Origin: Ostreibacterium oceani
GTDB taxonomy: Bacteria > Pseudomonadota > Gammaproteobacteria > Cardiobacteriales > Ostreibacteriaceae
DNA: 64,000 nucleotides
Assembly: GCF_009362845.1 (NCBI RefSeq)
Contig: NZ_WHNW01000001.1
Location: 207,889 to 271,888 of the forward strand
Reading direction: 5' to 3'
Part shown: positions 54,373 through 62,272 of the stretch, in pieces
How positions within the stretch are numbered: the stretch's first letter is position 1
Layout: every line of letters starts with the position of its first letter
Notes under the pieces: generated by a model
What the model saw: the letters and a program-made list of their open reading frames with translations, nothing else
Databases searched by the model: none
What the model was told of the DNA's origin: nothing
Position numbers and translations under genes: made by a program

Positions 54373-54512
54373 ATCACATTATTTTAGTTAGGGTTAGTTA
54401 GTGTTATACAATAGGATAACTTTGTGGTTAACTTGAGGACAAAAATAGAATTATGGTTATACACAGGTTATTATCACGCTATACCGAATTTATTAACAGG
54501 CGTTTCTTTTTA

Positions 54513-55940
54513 TTATTGGAAATCCGCAAAGCCAGCTCTACGGTGGTCTCCTACAGGGGGTTCTGTGTTACTGACAATATGAACACCACCAAAGTACATG
54601 TCTCTTGTATCCCAATAAGTAGCATCTGGTAATACTGGATCAAACCCAGGTTCGCACTGTAGACGCTCTCCGTCAAAGTGTAGTCTTGGCTGGTTAATAA
54701 TAGCATGCAACGGCTGCTTTTCTTTCATTAATTGCCATAAAATTTGTGTCATCACATCGCGAATACGTTTACTACCGCCGCTGCCGAGTGCAAACCGACG
54801 ACCATCTTGATGAAAGGCAAGCGTTGGACTCATCATTGAGGATATTCGCGAACCAGCGGGTTCGGCATAATAACCATGGGGATGCAAATCATCCTCGCCC
54901 ATCATATTATTGAGCATAATCCCAGCATCGGCAATTGTATAGCCTGCGCCTTCACCATTAGAGGTTGTCATGGATGCGCAATTACCCAACCGATCAATGA
55001 CGCTGACATGGGTTGTACCGCGAGAAAAAAGCCGCTGTTTTTCTATCGATTTACGCCACGCTTCCGTGCTTTTAAAATGACTTAACCAACAGTTTTGGCT
55101 GTCTTTGTCGGTGTCACCTGAGGGCGGTTTTTTTTCGATTTCAGAGAGAAGCTTGGCAATTAACTGCCCACCTGAGGCCGGTGGTGGATTGGTAAATATA
55201 GTCCAGTCTTCAAAGGAATGTGTGGTAGGTTTTCTGATAATAGTTTGATAATTTTCTAAATCTTGAGTCGTTAAAAATCCGCCTTGATTTTGTACGTCAT
55301 TGACTAGCGTTTGTGCAACTTCACCGCGATAGAATAAGTCAGGCCCTTCGATGGCAATAGCGTCTAAAAAATCGGCTAAGGCGGGATTGGTTATTTTTTC
55401 CCCAACAGGGATGAGCTGGTCGTTTTGGGTAAATATTTTGCGGCTATTTTTATCGCTAAAAATAATATGAGTGAGTAATTGATGGACATAGTATTGGAAT
55501 TCTGTCACGCTGACGCCATTTTTAGCCAGCTCAATTGTCGGTTGAATAACATCACGAATCGGCAATCGACCGAGTTTTTTATGCGCATAAAAATAACCAT
55601 GTAAACAGCCTGGCGTTGCAATAGACGCGGCGCCCGATTCAAAATGTTGCGTTGAACCTGGGAAATTGACAGCAACCGATAAAAATTTCGGGTTAATGGA
55701 ACCAGGAAAATGTAACCCTGAGTGATTCGTAAAAAAATCAAAAAGCTGGGTTTTATTTTGCTGATGTGTGAGTAAAAAACCACCGCCACCAAGACTGCTT
55801 AACATCGGTTCGCATACGCTACTAGCAAAACCGCAGGCAATAATCGCATCAAAGGCATTTCCACCAGCGCGCAGGATTTCTAGACCGACTTCCGTGACAG
55901 TTTTATGCCCTGATGCAACCGCACCGTATTGATACTTCAT
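54513..55940 (-). CDS. ggt: Gamma-glutamyltransferase family protein
   Basis: Ntn hydrolase of 475 residues, shorter than the usual 550-590. It opens GHKTVTEVGLEILRAGGNAFD, keeps GGGGFLL and ATPGCLHG, and has the self-cleavage site GTTHVSVIDRLGNCASMT. By analogy with E. coli Thr391 the nucleophile is Thr309. The small subunit includes GSRISSMMSPTLAF and LGSGGSKRI. No signal peptide is seen, so unlike classical Ggt it may be cytoplasmic. The substrate may be glutathione or another gamma-glutamyl compound. Confidence 0.88.
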   Translation of the reverse strand: MKYQYGAVASGHKTVTEVGLEILRAGGNAFDAIIACGFASSVCEPMLSSLGGGGFLLTHQQNKTQLFDFFTNHSGLHFPGSINPKFLSVAVNFPGSTQHFESGAASIATPGCLHGYFYAHKKLGRLPIRDVIQPTIELAKNGVSVTEFQYYVHQLLTHIIFSDKNSRKIFTQNDQLIPVGEKITNPALADFLDAIAIEGPDLFYRGEVAQTLVNDVQNQGGFLTTQDLENYQTIIRKPTTHSFEDWTIFTNPPPASGGQLIAKLLSEIEKKPPSGDTDKDSQNCWLSHFKSTEAWRKSIEKQRLFSRGTTHVSVIDRLGNCASMTTSNGEGAGYTIADAGIMLNNMMGEDDLHPHGYYAEPAGSRISSMMSPTLAFHQDGRRFALGSGGSKRIRDVMTQILWQLMKEKQPLHAIINQPRLHFDGERLQCEPGFDPVLPDATYWDTRDMYFGGVHIVSNTEPPVGDHRRAGFADFQ

Positions 55941-55962
55941 AAATTAACCCTATGTTAAAAAA

Positions 55963-56952
55963 CTAATCAATTTTAGCATGAATAATAACACGATAAGGCG
56001 CAGGATGACCTTCGACAGTCAATGCGTCATTATGTTTGTCTAAAAATTGATTCAAAGAATAAAAATCCATCCACGGCGTTTGGCGTTGTTCATCCAGTGT
56101 TGTTTTACAGAGTGGACTATGCTGGATGACTGAAAAGCCAGTCTTTAAGAGCCAATCGATTAATACCGATACGCTGGGTATCATCCACACATTACGCATG
56201 CCTGCATAGCGGTCTTTGGGCGTTAATAAGGTATTTTGTCGGTCGGGCAAGACAATGGTTTCTAAAATCAATTCGCCATTGGGCTTGAGTAATTGTTTGA
56301 TGTGTAACAAATGATCAAGCGGTGATTTTCGATGATAAAGCACCCCCATAGATAGCACGGTATCAAATAGCGCAAGGGTGGGTATTTGCTCTATGCCTAG
56401 CGGTAAAAAAGCAATAGATGGGCATTTAGCATAACGCTGAAACACCATGAATTGATGATAAAACAACCACATTGGATCAATGCCGACAACGCATTTGGCT
56501 TTTTTTTCGGCAATTGGCCACAAAAAAGCACCATTACCGCAGCCAATATCCAAAACTGTTTTATTATTAAAATCAATATCTAAATCAAGGATTCGTTGCC
56601 ACTTTGCCAGACTATCCCATTCGGTGTCGATGTCAATCTCTAAAAAGCGAAACGGTCCCTTGCGCCAAGGTTTAAAGGCCATCAATTTCTCGCGTAACTC
56701 GGTGGTGCTGGTTTGCGACGCGCCTGTTAAATTGATGGCGTTATCGGTGACTTTAAGCCATGCCTGATTGATTGAGGGTAGGTCATTTAAGGCCTGTTGC
56801 CAGCGTGGTAAATCACCGTGTTGGCGTTGGCATTTTTCGTGTAGCGCAGCTAAAATCAAACGACTGGCATGGTTTAATCGGTGGCGATTAAAAAAATCGC
56901 TTAAGTAAGTAAAGTCAATAGGGTTTGATGGTGACATAAGTTGATTCGTCAT
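55963..56952 (-). CDS. cmoB: tRNA U34 carboxymethyltransferase CmoB
   Basis: Transfers a carboxymethyl group from carboxy-SAM to 5-hydroxyuridine 34, giving cmo5U. It follows E. coli CmoB through FKPWRKGPF, DIDTEWDSLAKWQRIL, VLDIGCGNGAFLWPI, LPLGIEQIP, SMGVLYHRKSPLDHL, DRYAGMRNVWMIPS and VEGHPAPYR. The start is uncertain: ATG 56952 (329 residues) or ATG 56937 are both better than the open-frame limit at 57015, which would overlap cmoA by 34 bp. No clear ribosome site. A 16-bp tandem repeat overlaps this start region. Confidence 0.93.
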   Translation of the reverse strand: MTNQLMSPSNPIDFTYLSDFFNRHRLNHASRLILAALHEKCQRQHGDLPRWQQALNDLPSINQAWLKVTDNAINLTGASQTSTTELREKLMAFKPWRKGPFRFLEIDIDTEWDSLAKWQRILDLDIDFNNKTVLDIGCGNGAFLWPIAEKKAKCVVGIDPMWLFYHQFMVFQRYAKCPSIAFLPLGIEQIPTLALFDTVLSMGVLYHRKSPLDHLLHIKQLLKPNGELILETIVLPDRQNTLLTPKDRYAGMRNVWMIPSVSVLIDWLLKTGFSVIQHSPLCKTTLDEQRQTPWMDFYSLNQFLDKHNDALTVEGHPAPYRVIIHAKID

Positions 56953-56971
56953 TGGGTTGATTCGCCATTGA
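56940..56971 (-). repeat. Two 16-bp units between cmoA stop and cmoB start
   Basis: GTTGATTCGTCATTGG (56940-56955) and GTTGATTCGCCATTGA (56956-56971), 10 bp past the cmoA stop. The repeat covers the possible cmoB ATG at 56952, so it also shapes that gene's translation start. Confidence 0.75.
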
Positions 56972-56981
56972 GTTAATACGA

Positions 56982-57722
56982 CTATGCGGCTGTGGTCTTT
57001 TTTTGCATCACCCAACCTTGAAAACCAAGGGCGTTAAAAACAGGCGTTATTTGACAAAACCCGACACTTTTAGCGCGTGACACGATGGTTGTATCGTCAT
57101 CTATTTGCATGATTTTCTCTACCGCGAGACGTTTTTTTGCGATTTCTAATTCAGAGTACCCATTGTTGCGTTTAAATTGTTCGTGAAATGCCTGGGTGTT
57201 TTCAGACTGTCTTGTTTTTTCAGCAACAAAGCAGATGCCGTGGGGTTTTAGCGCATCAAAACAGCGTTGAAGCATTAACTGGCGTGATTCAGGCGGTAAA
57301 AACTGCAATATAAAGTTCAAACAAATGGCATCACAGTCTAGTAGGTTCATTTGTGTGATATCGGCCTGTATCGGCTCGACGCGCTCGTTTAGATTTGCTT
57401 GGCGTATTGCATCGCGATAGCGAATTAGCATTTGCGCAGCATTATCAACGCCAATAAAGCGGCTATCTGCAGGCAAAACATGCGCCAAGGCGAGCGTGAC
57501 GCCCCCCACAGAGCATCCCAAATCATAAACAAGGGGTTGGGGTGTGTTTTTAAAATAATGCCGAAAAACTGCTTGCATGACGGTTAATAGCGTGGCATAA
57601 CCTGGGATAGACCGATGCACCATATCGGGGAAAACGCGCGCAACGTTCTCATCGAATGCAAAATCGGTAACGGTATCGACACCGTTTTGGTAAAGGTTGT
57701 CTTTTTGAAAGGGTTGGGGCAT
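56982..57722 (-). CDS. cmoA: Carboxy-SAM synthase CmoA
   Basis: Makes carboxy-S-adenosylmethionine from SAM and prephenate for CmoB. 246 residues with FDENVARVFPDMVHRSIPGY, LVYDLGCSVGGVTLAL (motif I), FIGVDNAAQMLIRYR and LNFILQFLPPESR, all typical of CmoA. It precedes cmoB on the minus strand, the usual order. Confidence 0.95.
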   Translation of the reverse strand: MPQPFQKDNLYQNGVDTVTDFAFDENVARVFPDMVHRSIPGYATLLTVMQAVFRHYFKNTPQPLVYDLGCSVGGVTLALAHVLPADSRFIGVDNAAQMLIRYRDAIRQANLNERVEPIQADITQMNLLDCDAICLNFILQFLPPESRQLMLQRCFDALKPHGICFVAEKTRQSENTQAFHEQFKRNNGYSELEIAKKRLAVEKIMQIDDDTTIVSRAKSVGFCQITPVFNALGFQGWVMQKKTTAA

Positions 57723-57840
57723 GAATATTTACGGGTTAATTCATTATGGGTTAATTCAAAACTAATATAGTCAATGTAGTCAATCTGGGTAATCTGGGCA
57801 AGATGAGCTGGCTTGAAAGCAGTTTTAGGTGCCTTTAGTC

Positions 57841-57879
57841 AGCATTACCCGCCAGTATTACCCGCCAGCATTACTTGCC
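57841..57879 (-). repeat. Three 13-bp units downstream of the queF stop
   Basis: Plus-strand reading AGCATTACCCGCC, AGTATTACCCGCC and AGCATTACTTGCC. The same word appears across the queF stop itself at 57901-57913 (GATTACCCGCG), so the minus strand carries GGGTAA repeatedly. Confidence 0.8.
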
Positions 57880-57905
57880 GTTATTGTAGCGACCACTACT
57901 CGTGA

Positions 57906-58364
57906 TTACCCGCGACCACGATAAGTCGGTACGCCTTGATCAGGAATAAAAACGCCTTTGGGCGGCTCGCCAGTTTGATAAAAGACATCAATCGGGATGC
58001 CGCCACGCGGATACCAATAACCACCGATGCGTAACCATTTTGGCTGAATCTCATCAATTAAGCGCTTAGCAATCGATACAGTACAGTCTTCGTGAAAGGC
58101 ACCATGATTGCGAAAACTACCCAAAAATAATTTAAGCGATTTGCTTTCTACCAGTTTTTGATCGGGCACGTAGTCGATGACAATATGCGCAAAGTCGGGC
58201 TGTCCAGTGATGGGGCATAATGAGGTAAATTCAGGAGCGGTAAAGCGGACAACGTAATCCATTGTTGCCTGTGGGTTTGGTACGGCTTCTAGCACCGCAG
58301 TTTCTGGCGATTGCGGTAATTGGGTTTCTCCACCCAGCTGTGTTAATGATTCGTAAATATTCAT
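57906..58364 (-). CDS. queF: NADPH-dependent 7-cyano-7-deazaguanine reductase (short QueF)
   Basis: Reduces preQ0 to preQ1, the last step before queuosine is inserted into tRNA. At 152 residues it is the single-domain (B. subtilis type) Que[17 protein letters not shown] holds nucleophile Cys50 and Asp57, followed by [21 protein letters not shown], the substrate and NADPH motif. It follows queE after about 62 bp. Confidence 0.95.
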   Translation of the reverse strand: MNIYESLTQLGGETQLPQSPETAVLEAVPNPQATMDYVVRFTAPEFTSLCPITGQPDFAHIVIDYVPDQKLVESKSLKLFLGSFRNHGAFHEDCTVSIAKRLIDEIQPKWLRIGGYWYPRGGIPIDVFYQTGEPPKGVFIPDQGVPTYRGRG

Positions 58365-58426
58365 AGCGGTTTGCGTTAAATGTTATGGTTTATGGGTTAT
58401 GGGTTATGGTTGAGTAATCGATGTAC

Positions 58427-59137
58427 TCACACGCCCCGCTCGTTTTGCCAAAGCATAACGTGTAATTGGGGTAGTAGTTTTACATTATACCATTCATCGG
58501 CGATGGTTTTTGCCAGTAGCCACTTGAGGCGTTCATTTAACTGCTCAAGGTTGACCGTCGGCTCATGTGCAAATGGATTACAAGGCTGGAGCGTCATCGC
58601 AATGTGTGGGTATTGTTGGTGTATTGATTTTGCAAACGCATAATCCGCAGCATCGGCCACGACAATTTTTAATTGCGGACTGGGGTGCGAAGCCAATGTT
58701 TTTTCAAGTAGTTGAGAGGCTTTTTCAGCATCTATATTAACCTTTGCGGATGGCGGTTTGGGGCTGACAATTAAATAATCGAGCAGGCGAAAATAATCTT
58801 TGACGATGCTGCCTTGTGTTTCCATGGCAAAATGAAACCCTGCCTTTTGACCAAGGTCGATTAAGGTGGAAAAATCAAAAATCGCAGGATTTCCCCCAGA
58901 TAAAGTCACCAAAATGGGTTGGTTATTGGTCAGGGCGTTGATGCGGGCAAAAATCGTCTCGCTATCTAGGCGTTCCCAGCTGGGTCGATGAACCGCATCG
59001 ACCGCATAGAGGCTATCGCACCACTGACAACGAAAATCACAGCCACCGACACGGACAAAGACGGTGGGTTTACCAATCAGATGCCCTTCGCCTTGAATCG
59101 TTGGGCCAAAAATTTCACTGATGTAGATGTCGGTCAT
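58427..59137 (-). CDS. queE: 7-carboxy-7-deazaguanine synthase
   Basis: Radical-SAM enzyme that converts 6-carboxytetrahydropterin to CDG. 236 residues: EIFGPTIQGEGHLIGKPTVF, then the cluster motif GGCDFRCQWCDS with Cys33, Cys37 and Cys40 (CX3CX2C), and LSGGNPAIFDF for SAM binding. It is the third gene of queC-queD-queE and starts 21 bp after the queD stop, just beyond the queD 3' duplication. Confidence 0.94.
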   Translation of the reverse strand: MTDIYISEIFGPTIQGEGHLIGKPTVFVRVGGCDFRCQWCDSLYAVDAVHRPSWERLDSETIFARINALTNNQPILVTLSGGNPAIFDFSTLIDLGQKAGFHFAMETQGSIVKDYFRLLDYLIVSPKPPSAKVNIDAEKASQLLEKTLASHPSPQLKIVVADAADYAFAKSIHQQYPHIAMTLQPCNPFAHEPTVNLEQLNERLKWLLAKTIADEWYNVKLLPQLHVMLWQNERGV

Positions 59138-59143
59138 TGGTTG

Positions 59144-59173
59144 TTATTGGGTGGGTTGTTACTGGGTGGGTTG
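59144..59173 (-). repeat. In-frame 15-bp duplication of the queD 3' end
   Basis: Minus-strand CAACCCACCCAGTAA (59173-59159, Gln-Pro-Thr-Gln-stop) is followed by CAACCCACCCAATAA (59158-59144), the same codons and stop with one silent change. Confidence 0.92.
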
Positions 59174-59530
59174 TTTGGGGCGATATTCGGCAAACGTTTT
59201 GGGTGTTTCCATGACACTAACGGCAACGACCTCTGGCCAACGAGCATGACACCATTCGTATAAGTGCTTTGCGATTAATTCTGCGGTCACGCAATCATCT
59301 CCAAGCACGTCATTCAAGTGACGGTGGTCTAGTGAGTTATCAATATAGGCTTTGAAATCACTAAGCGCTAGGTAGTCTTTGACAAACCCTTTGTCGTCTA
59401 GTGTTTCGCTTTGTAGCTCAATGCAGACTTCATAGTTATGTCCGTGTAATCGACGGCAGGGATGAGTTTCAGCTACTTGTTTTAACTGATGCGAGGCGGA
59501 AAAATGAAACGCTTTTTTAATAGTAAACAT
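59159..59530 (-). CDS. queD: 6-carboxy-5,6,7,8-tetrahydropterin synthase
   Basis: Converts dihydroneopterin triphosphate to CPH4. 123 residues with zinc ligands His14 (SASHQL), His29 and His31 (HGHNY), and catalytic Cys25. It starts 4 bp after the queC stop, so the two are translationally linked. Confidence 0.94.
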   Translation of the reverse strand: MFTIKKAFHFSASHQLKQVAETHPCRRLHGHNYEVCIELQSETLDDKGFVKDYLALSDFKAYIDNSLDHRHLNDVLGDDCVTAELIAKHLYEWCHARWPEVVAVSVMETPKTFAEYRPKQPTQ

Positions 59531-59534
59531 AAGG

Positions 59535-60278
59535 CTATTGGTCAGCTAAGGGTTGGTTTTTTTGTGTTGCTTGGTGCCAAAACGTCGTGTCGGCATAGGT
59601 GGTTTGATCCGTAATCCCCGCGTGGTGGACGGCTTCTAGTCGTTCAACGCAAGTGCCGCAACGACCACAATGGATGTCGCCACCGTTGTAGCACGACCAA
59701 GTTTCGTGAATGGGTACAGACAGCTCACCTGCAATAGCCGCAATATCGCCTTTGTTGATAGTCAAGTAAGGTGCAAAGAGGGTTATTGCGGGTGTTTTCC
59801 CTAGCGCGTATTGCTGCATGGTGGCAAAAGCCTCAATGAATTCAGGGCGACAATCGGGATAAATAAAGTGGTCGCCACCGTGTACGGCAATGGCGACTTG
59901 GGTTGCGCCGATGCTATCGGCAAACCCAAAGGCAATTGTCAGCATAATGGCGTTGCGATTAGGGACGACGGTGCTTGCCATGTTGTCAGCAGCATAATGC
60001 CCCTCGGGGATGGCTTCATCGTGACTCGTCAGGGCTGATTGTAGCGATTGACCTAGCGTTGAGATATCAATGAGATGGTGGGGCACATTGAGGCGCTGGG
60101 CACAAGCGATAGCGCAATCAATTTCTTTGCGGTGGCGTTGCCCGTAGTTAAACGTCAACAGTCCCATTAGTTCCTGGGCCTGTTTTTGGGCCTGTTGCTG
60201 GGTGCTTTGGTGTGCGATGTGGTGCGCGAGCGTCACCGAATCTAGTCCGCCTGAGCAGACAACGAGTGTTTTATTCAT
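59535..60278 (-). CDS. queC: 7-cyano-7-deazaguanine synthase
   Basis: ATP-dependent ligase that makes preQ0 from CDG. 247 residues with the PP-loop SGGLDSVTLAHH at 9-20, LLTFNYGQRHRKE, VPNRNAIMLTIA and the C-terminal zinc site WSCYNGGDIHCGRCGTCVER. First gene of the que operon. Its ribosome site AAGGA (60285-60289) is the 3' edge of the preQ1 riboswitch. Confidence 0.95.
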   Translation of the reverse strand: MNKTLVVCSGGLDSVTLAHHIAHQSTQQQAQKQAQELMGLLTFNYGQRHRKEIDCAIACAQRLNVPHHLIDISTLGQSLQSALTSHDEAIPEGHYAADNMASTVVPNRNAIMLTIAFGFADSIGATQVAIAVHGGDHFIYPDCRPEFIEAFATMQQYALGKTPAITLFAPYLTINKGDIAAIAGELSVPIHETWSCYNGGDIHCGRCGTCVERLEAVHHAGITDQTTYADTTFWHQATQKNQPLADQ

Positions 60279-60284
60279 AAGGTA

Positions 60285-60332
60285 TCCTTGTTTTTTATGC
60301 CGAAAAATAGGCGCTGGGTAGGCTGCGACCAG
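60285..60332 (-). ncRNA. preQ1-I riboswitch with an insertion before the A-rich tail
   Basis: On the minus strand CUGG (60332-60329) pairs with CCAG (60317-60314) as P1. The loop begins UCGCAG (60328-60323) and continues CCUAC. The tail is AUAAAAAACAAGG. The P1/UCGCAG/ACAAGG words agree with the Thermoanaerobacter tengcongensis preQ1-I aptamer as I remember it. The expected ligand cytosine is the C before CCAG. Between P1 and the A-rich tail lies an extra segment (60313-60299) that could form a 3-bp hairpin. The tail overlaps the queC ribosome site, so ligand should block translation. Confidence 0.8.
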
Positions 60333-60344
60333 TACTTAGCCCGT

Positions 60345-60373
60345 ATTATACGTTATTTATTGATGCCGATAAA
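60345..60373 (-). promoter_or_regulatory. Sigma-70 promoter of queC-queD-queE
   Basis: TTTATC (60373-60368) and a perfect TATAAT (60350-60345) on the minus strand, spacing 17 bp. The transcript would start near 60338, about six bases before riboswitch P1. Confidence 0.75.
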
Positions 60374-60402
60374 GTATCGCCCTGTAATTAATTCGATTTA
60401 AT

Positions 60403-60432
60403 TACCATTATTGGGTTGGTTTTCGGTATAAT
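60403..60432 (+). promoter_or_regulatory. Sigma-70 promoter of the 60496-61023 gene
   Basis: TTACCA (60403-60408) and TATAAT (60427-60432), spacing 18 bp. Confidence 0.65.
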
Positions 60433-60495
60433 TTTGCAAATTTTAAGGTGTCGCCTTATTTCGTCTAATTAATTGCAACAAAGAGGTATTCATCA

Positions 60496-61023
60496 ATGAC
60501 AGCAAACTCAATTCGTGTAGTTGGTCCCGTTCATGCTAATACAGACCATGGTAGCGCTATCACAGAACAAGAAATACTCGCAACCCAACAATCCTGGGCC
60601 GAAGGCTTATTGCAAGTTGGTCGAGATTACTCGGCAGGTGGGATAACACAGGCGACTGCGACCGCCGATGCGTTGATTCAGCAAGTTTATGGGTATAACC
60701 TAGGCCCTGTCTTATTTAAACCGACGCTAGCGAATGGCGAATCCACTTTTCGTTTGACTCACGAGGGCGCACTATCCTATTTCGTCGGTAACAATCCAAA
60801 CTATCAGGATAATGGCTTTGCGCTGATGGGCTGGGAACGCTATGAATTTAACAATGCGGGTGTTTATATTAATGGTGATATGGCATTGACGATGGCGCAT
60901 GCCAAATTTTTTAACCAACAAGGCGAAGCGACGCTGGTCGAAAAAACCTGGGGGTTTAAAAAAGACACCGCAGGTCAAGTTAGGATTATTTTACACCACT
61001 CGTCTATCCCGTTTGCAAGCTAG
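60496..61023 (+). CDS. Small soluble protein, SnoaL/NTF2-like
   Basis: 175 residues, no signal. The start is set by AGAGGTAT before the ATG. The chain has helices first (EQEILATQQSWAEGLLQVGR), then strands with GVYINGDMALTMAHAKFFN, VEKTWGFKKD and VRIILHHSSIPF. This order fits a cone-shaped NTF2/SnoaL-like domain, in which the closing LHHSS strand is common. Enzymatic role unknown. It has its own promoter, divergent from the que operon. Confidence 0.7.
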   Translation: MTANSIRVVGPVHANTDHGSAITEQEILATQQSWAEGLLQVGRDYSAGGITQATATADALIQQVYGYNLGPVLFKPTLANGESTFRLTHEGALSYFVGNNPNYQDNGFALMGWERYEFNNAGVYINGDMALTMAHAKFFNQQGEATLVEKTWGFKKDTAGQVRIILHHSSIPFAS

Positions 61024-61032
61024 CCGGTTTTT

Positions 61033-61060
61033 TATTGTTGATAGCGTATTGTTGATAGCG
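61033..61060 (+). repeat. Exact 14-bp duplication after the 60496-61023 gene
   Basis: TATTGTTGATAGCG at 61033-61046 and 61047-61060, starting nine bases after the stop codon. Confidence 0.85.
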
Positions 61061-61072
61061 GTAAGCGTCTCG

Positions 61073-62272
61073 TTACAGAATTTCAATTAAGCCTGCAGCG
61101 CCTTGTCCGCCACCGATACACATCGTGACGACGGCATATTTGGCGCCTTTTTCCTGCGCGGTTAAAATGGCAGTGCCGCTTAGGCGCGCGCCAGTCATGC
61201 CGTATGGATGCCCCAACGCAATCGCACCACCATTAATGTTGACTTTGTTTTTGTCGAGTCCGAGTTGATTGATACAGTATAAGGCTTGTGACGCAAAGGC
61301 TTCATTTAGTTCCCAAAGACCAATATCACCAATCCCAAGCCCAAAACGATTGAGTAATTTGGGGACGGCATAGATTGGACCAACGCCCATTTCATCGGGC
61401 TCACAGCCTGCCACGCTGACACCATGAAAGATGGCCAATGGTTTGAGTTGGTGCTTGGCCACCGCTTGTTCGCTAGCGAAAACCAAAGCGGCAGCGCCAT
61501 CGGCAAATCCGCAGGCATTACCCGCCGTGACACTGCTATTAGCGGTGTCCATCACTGGCGTTAATTGCGCCAATCCGTCAAGCGTGGTGGTTGGTCTCGG
61601 GTTTTCATCTACGCAGAGCCCTTCATTCACGCTGAGCCCTTCATCGGCGGGTGCGCTGGGGCTAAACTGACTTAAAAATGCGGCGCTTATTGGCGCGATT
61701 TCTTGTTGGCGAATAGCTTTTGATTGCGCGCTAGCGGCACGCTGCTGGCTAAGCAATGCCAATTCATCTTGGGCATGTCGACTAATGCCGTAGCGCTTTG
61801 CCACAATTTCTGCGGTTTCTAGCATAGATAAATAACTGGCAGGCAATCTTTTTTTTAAGATATTGTCTTCGCGGTGGCTCTGGTTCATGTGGGCATTTTG
61901 TACTAGCGATAATTGTTCACCACCGCCAGCAACGACGGTATGGCTTTGCCCAGTTTGAACTTGCATGGCGGCAATCGCTTGTGCCATGAGGCCAGAGGCA
62001 CACTGCCTATCAACGGTCATACCAGGTACTTGGACGGGTAATCCAGCGGCCATCGCGGATAATCGCCCAATATTGTAATACTGAGTGCCCTCTGGCAGGG
62101 CGCAGCCCATAATGACATCATCAATGGATTCGGCTTGTAAGCCACTACGCGACACCGCATGTGTAATGGCATGACCAAAAAGGCTGGGCGCGGTAATATG
62201 TTGTAATCTGCCTTTGTAAGCGCGTCCCATCGGGGTTCGCGCATAAGCGACAATGTAGGCAGGTGATGACAT
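61073..62272 (-). CDS. Acetyl-CoA C-acyltransferase (thiolase)
   Basis: 399 residues from ATG 62272, which has AAGGAGT and shares one base with the upstream stop (TAATG). Thiolase residues: Cys91 in VDRQCASGLMAQA, NEAFASQAL, the His of ALGHPYGMTGARLSG and the second Cys in VVTMCIGGGQGAAGLIE. It can cleave 3-ketoacyl-CoA or condense acetyl-CoA. The neighbouring CoA-transferase suggests it finishes degradation of a 3-oxoacid to acetyl-CoA. Confidence 0.92.
   Translation of the reverse strand: MSSPAYIVAYARTPMGRAYKGRLQHITAPSLFGHAITHAVSRSGLQAESIDDVIMGCALPEGTQYYNIGRLSAMAAGLPVQVPGMTVDRQCASGLMAQAIAAMQVQTGQSHTVVAGGGEQLSLVQNAHMNQSHREDNILKKRLPASYLSMLETAEIVAKRYGISRHAQDELALLSQQRAASAQSKAIRQQEIAPISAAFLSQFSPSAPADEGLSVNEGLCVDENPRPTTTLDGLAQLTPVMDTANSSVTAGNACGFADGAAALVFASEQAVAKHQLKPLAIFHGVSVAGCEPDEMGVGPIYAVPKLLNRFGLGIGDIGLWELNEAFASQALYCINQLGLDKNKVNINGGAIALGHPYGMTGARLSGTAILTAQEKGAKYAVVTMCIGGGQGAAGLIEIL

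Noticed and set aside
4339-61060. Tandem repeats as possible CRISPR arrays or transposon ends
   Set aside because: Units are only 11-17 bp, directly adjacent with no spacers, and differ in sequence from gene to gene; no cas genes or transposase borders accompany them.
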